This document shows, one piece after another, positions 3,112 through 5,605 of a stretch of DNA of 5,605 bases. How positions within the stretch are numbered: position 1 is the stretch's first letter; the number at the start of each line of letters is the position of its first letter. Where the stretch lies: positions 1-5,605 of the forward strand of contig CATLAS010000080.1 in the NCBI GenBank assembly GCA_949878535.1, in the 5' to 3' direction. The notes beneath the pieces were generated by a model. That model saw nothing but the letters and a program-made list of their open reading frames with translations. It ran no database searches and was not told the DNA's origin. This stretch comes from an uncultured Eubacteriales bacterium. Lineage in GTDB: Bacteria; Bacillota; Clostridia; Oscillospirales; CAG-272. Position numbers and translations under genes: made by a program.

Positions 3112-5605
3112 ATGAAAAAATCTGCAATTCTCCTTGCATTTTTACTTATACTTACCAGCCTGATTCCTACCGCTTTTGCCGCGGCAGACCTGACGCACAC
3201 ACAAGAATATATCCCCGAGTCCCGTACACAGCTCGGATGGATTGGCTATGATCCCCTTACCATAGCGGCAGACGGATCCTTCTCCCTTGAAGATACTGCG
3301 GTGCAGTTCGGCTGTACTACCAAAATCGCACACATGAATCGTCCGGAGCCATACCCCTCCACTACGCACACGTTTTCCGACGGAACGTTGTATTACAATC
3401 TTCATCTTTTTGTAAATGAACAGGATTTTGACGGAATACCCTGCCTGATACTGTATGCCAGGCTGACAGTGGAAAACCTCACCAAGGAAAGCGCTGCATT
3501 CCCGGTTGTATCTGCGCAGCTGACCGCCTTGACAGATGTGCCCGGCGAAATTCCCGCAGGGGATAAAGCCGCCTGCGACTATGCTGTAATAATCCACGCA
3601 AAAGAAAATGAGTTCCCCACATTGGACAAAGAAACGTTTGGTTCCTTTGACGACAATGCAGCTGCAATGAAAGCATTTTGGGACAAGCAGCTTTCTGGAA
3701 GCTTCATGCTCACTGAAATGCCGGAAGAAGCTTCGCCCTACGCGATCGCTTTGCAAGCTGAATATATAGACCTGCTTTGCGGCATCTCCACCGATGATGC
3801 ATATTCTCTTGCAGCGCCACTGCAAAAGCTTCCCGCAGACACTTCCGTGCTGTCTTGTTTTGATGCAGCTCTCTATTATATGAAAACAGAAGATTCTGCT
3901 TTTTTGGATTCCATCTGGGAAAATCTGCAAAAGCAATATACGCAGATTTGCGATGATCTGGAAATATATATCTTTACCGTAGCAGAACAGGAAGAAAAAG
4001 TGCAACTGCTTCCAGGAAGCAGCCCGGAAACTGCGCTGGAGGAAAACCTGAATGCACTAATTGAACTGAAAGCGTTCGCCTTTTTGTGCCGCGGGAAAGA
4101 TCCTGCATTGGAGGATGCTGTGCTGACAGCTTATCAAAAGCTGATTTCCTCAGTGGAAACAGTCATGCGCAACACTGTTTCTTATTGCACATCCCATTGG
4201 TCTGTGACAAATTTGTCCGGCAGTCTTAGTCAGGGCATCTTTCCATTATCTGCAAACAGCAGCGCTGCTGCGGCTGCAAACTGGTACAAAAGAGATTCCG
4301 TATTCAATGCACCGGGCGGCGGAACCTATCTGAAACGTCTTGCAAGACAACAGCTTCCCTATTTGGACAAAACCGGATTTTCCAATTCTTTTTCCTTTAT
4401 AGATTCCATTGTCTCTCAATCGGAAGATGGCACAATTATCCTTGGTCACGGGCTTCCCGGTACTTGGCTGTATGCTGACACCCCTCTGTCTTTTGAAAAC
4501 TATCCGCTGGCTGGCGGCGGTACGCTAAACTGTACCATTACAGGAAAAGCAAATGAACTCCACATTAAGCTTTCCCCTTCCACACCTACGGCTGCATCTC
4601 TTGAGTTTCCAGTATTTTTAAACAATATCGAATATGCCTCCTGCGGATTTGATTCAGAAAATGGAATTGTCAGCGTCCCTGCCGGCGTTACAGAAATTAC
4701 CGTGCGCTTGAAAAAAGATATTGAGACAATCACCGGGGCACATGAAAATGAACACGAATTGGAAGCTGCAATCGCCGCTTTTGAGGACATGCACCTTGCA
4801 GAATACACGAAATATTCTGTATCGCTGTTCGCGCCTGCACTGGAAAATGCCAAAGCTGCACGGACGGGTCCGGCGTCTGAAATGCATAAAGCCGCAGCAG
4901 ATCTGCAAAAAGCAGCCGCGAAGCTCTCACGAACACAATCCGCTTACACACTGTCACTGTATCCGGACAGCAGCGCGTCACCTTCACCTGTGGGAGATTT
5001 GGAAGCAAATGAGATTTTGCAGACATTCACAAGTAAAAAAGCGGGCACTTTATCAGAAATTTTCATTAAAGGTACGTATTCTGAAGGCATAACTGCCGTC
5101 ATCTACAGTCTGCAAAAGGACGGTATTTCCCCGGGAGACCTCTTGGGAGAAGCAAAGGGAGAAGTCACTGGTACAGGCATTCTTTTTTCGTTTTCCGTTG
5201 CTTTGGAGGCTGACACAGGGTATCTGCTGTCTGTATTTTCAGAAACAGAAACTGCTGTTACCTTGCCGGTATATCATATAACGCAAGATGCGCCGATTTT
5301 ATATGCCAAAACAGGAAATGACACCACAGCATACGATCTCACCTGTATCGGTGCGGCGCTGCAAATTATTCAAGCAAATATGGAAGATTTAGATGTCTTT
5401 TTAGAAAAATGTATGGCTGCCGATGTTTCTTCTTATACCAAGGAATCCCGTAACCGCCTTGAAAAAGAAATTAAAGCAGCAAAGGAGCTTTTGTGTACCC
5501 AATCCGTTACGGAAGAAGAATATAAAACTGTATATACCAATTTAAAAGACGCATACGCAGCGCTTGCTACTTATCCGTCAGATGCTCCGGTAGAAAAAAC
5601 ACCCG
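3112..5605 (+). CDS. Secreted six-hairpin-glycosidase-like protein with FIVAR modules (partial, runs off the window)
   Basis: There are 831 codons with no stop; the 3' end is outside the window. Start ATG 3112 has GGAAAGG (3096-3102) 9 bases upstream. Residues 1-23 are a signal peptide (MKK, hydrophobic core, AFA cleavage site). Residues 26-185 are a beta-rich domain with LGWIGYDP and the NLHLFVNEQDFDGIPCLILYAR region. From FWDKQLSG (189) to about 420 it is helical, with segments such as ALYYMKTEDSAFLDSIWENL that read like hairpins of an (alpha/alpha)6 barrel. Residues 444-535 (GHGLPGTWL, then beta strands ending EITVRLKK) resemble the C-terminal beta domain of six-hairpin glycosidases. Residues 548-605 and 760-818 are FIVAR-like three-helix modules (EYTKYS..L..AL..AK and SYTKESRNRLEKEIKAAKELL), with a beta-rich domain (about 606-735) between them. 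The likely role is cell-surface or secreted carbohydrate binding or processing. The fold call is from pattern memory and no catalytic residues could be assigned. A wall anchor or dockerin may lie in the missing end. Confidence 0.85.
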   Translation, partial: MKKSAILLAFLLILTSLIPTAFAAADLTHTQEYIPESRTQLGWIGYDPLTIAADGSFSLEDTAVQFGCTTKIAHMNRPEPYPSTTHTFSDGTLYYNLHLFVNEQDFDGIPCLILYARLTVENLTKESAAFPVVSAQLTALTDVPGEIPAGDKAACDYAVIIHAKENEFPTLDKETFGSFDDNAAAMKAFWDKQLSGSFMLTEMPEEASPYAIALQAEYIDLLCGISTDDAYSLAAPLQKLPADTSVLSCFDAALYYMKTEDSAFLDSIWENLQKQYTQICDDLEIYIFTVAEQEEKVQLLPGSSPETALEENLNALIELKAFAFLCRGKDPALEDAVLTAYQKLISSVETVMRNTVSYCTSHWSVTNLSGSLSQGIFPLSANSSAAAAANWYKRDSVFNAPGGGTYLKRLARQQLPYLDKTGFSNSFSFIDSIVSQSEDGTIILGHGLPGTWLYADTPLSFENYPLAGGGTLNCTITGKANELHIKLSPSTPTAASLEFPVFLNNIEYASCGFDSENGIVSVPAGVTEITVRLKKDIETITGAHENEHELEAAIAAFEDMHLAEYTKYSVSLFAPALENAKAARTGPASEMHKAAADLQKAAAKLSRTQSAYTLSLYPDSSASPSPVGDLEANEILQTFTSKKAGTLSEIFIKGTYSEGITAVIYSLQKDGISPGDLLGEAKGEVTGTGILFSFSVALEADTGYLLSVFSETETAVTLPVYHITQDAPILYAKTGNDTTAYDLTCIGAALQIIQANMEDLDVFLEKCMAADVSSYTKESRNRLEKEIKAAKELLCTQSVTEEEYKTVYTNLKDAYAALATYPSDAPVEKTP

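Noticed and set aside
3142..4005. Minus-strand open frame of 287 codons, and smaller ones at 4246-5026
   Set aside because: They are antisense to the long secreted-protein gene, whose signal peptide, ribosome binding site, promoter and domain patterns are all in place. The antisense products are cysteine- and arginine-rich without motifs.

Overview
The window looks like a piece of a low-to-moderate-GC Clostridia chromosome, most likely a gut Oscillospiraceae/Ruminococcaceae-type Firmicute. The evidence is the gene content (a MurR/RpiR regulator with a BaiN/HI0933-type flavoprotein, and a secreted FIVAR-containing protein), AGGA-type ribosome binding sites, consensus sigma-A promoters, and a two-hairpin intergenic repeat of a kind I associate with these genomes. 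The genus cannot be fixed from the sequence alone.

Layout. Positions 1-318 hold no gene. They contain a forward and an inverted copy of the two-hairpin repeat, then three shorter units that keep only the C/G-rich hairpin, two of them followed by a T tract. Positions 319-2456 are a two-gene minus-strand operon. Its first gene is an RpiR-type regulator (1572-2456). A 4-base stop/start overlap leads into an FAD-dependent oxidoreductase of the BaiN/HI0933 family (319-1575). The operon is read from a perfect TTGACA-17-TATAAT promoter at 2522-2550, with a cre-like palindrome just upstream and two small inverted repeats in the leader. Positions 2570-2945 are a second gene-free repeat cluster: two forward copies, one inverted copy, then decayed hairpin/T-tract units. 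A second perfect promoter (2949-2977) points rightward. It drives a long gene starting at 3112 that is still open at the end of the window (831 codons seen).

The rightward gene encodes an exported protein. It has a signal peptide, a roughly 510-residue region that reads like a six-hairpin (alpha/alpha-barrel) glycosidase-type fold with beta domains at both ends, and two FIVAR-like three-helix modules separated by a beta-rich domain. A phosphosugar-sensing regulator next to a carbohydrate-related surface protein would fit a glycan-use locus, but that link is inference. The two divergent units are separated by about 400 bases of repeats.

The main points of interest are the repeat family (arms that differ yet still pair, one apparently chimeric copy, terminator-like tail units, clusters of the same layout on both sides of the operon) and the unusual secreted protein, whose helical region looks short for an active glycosidase of this fold.
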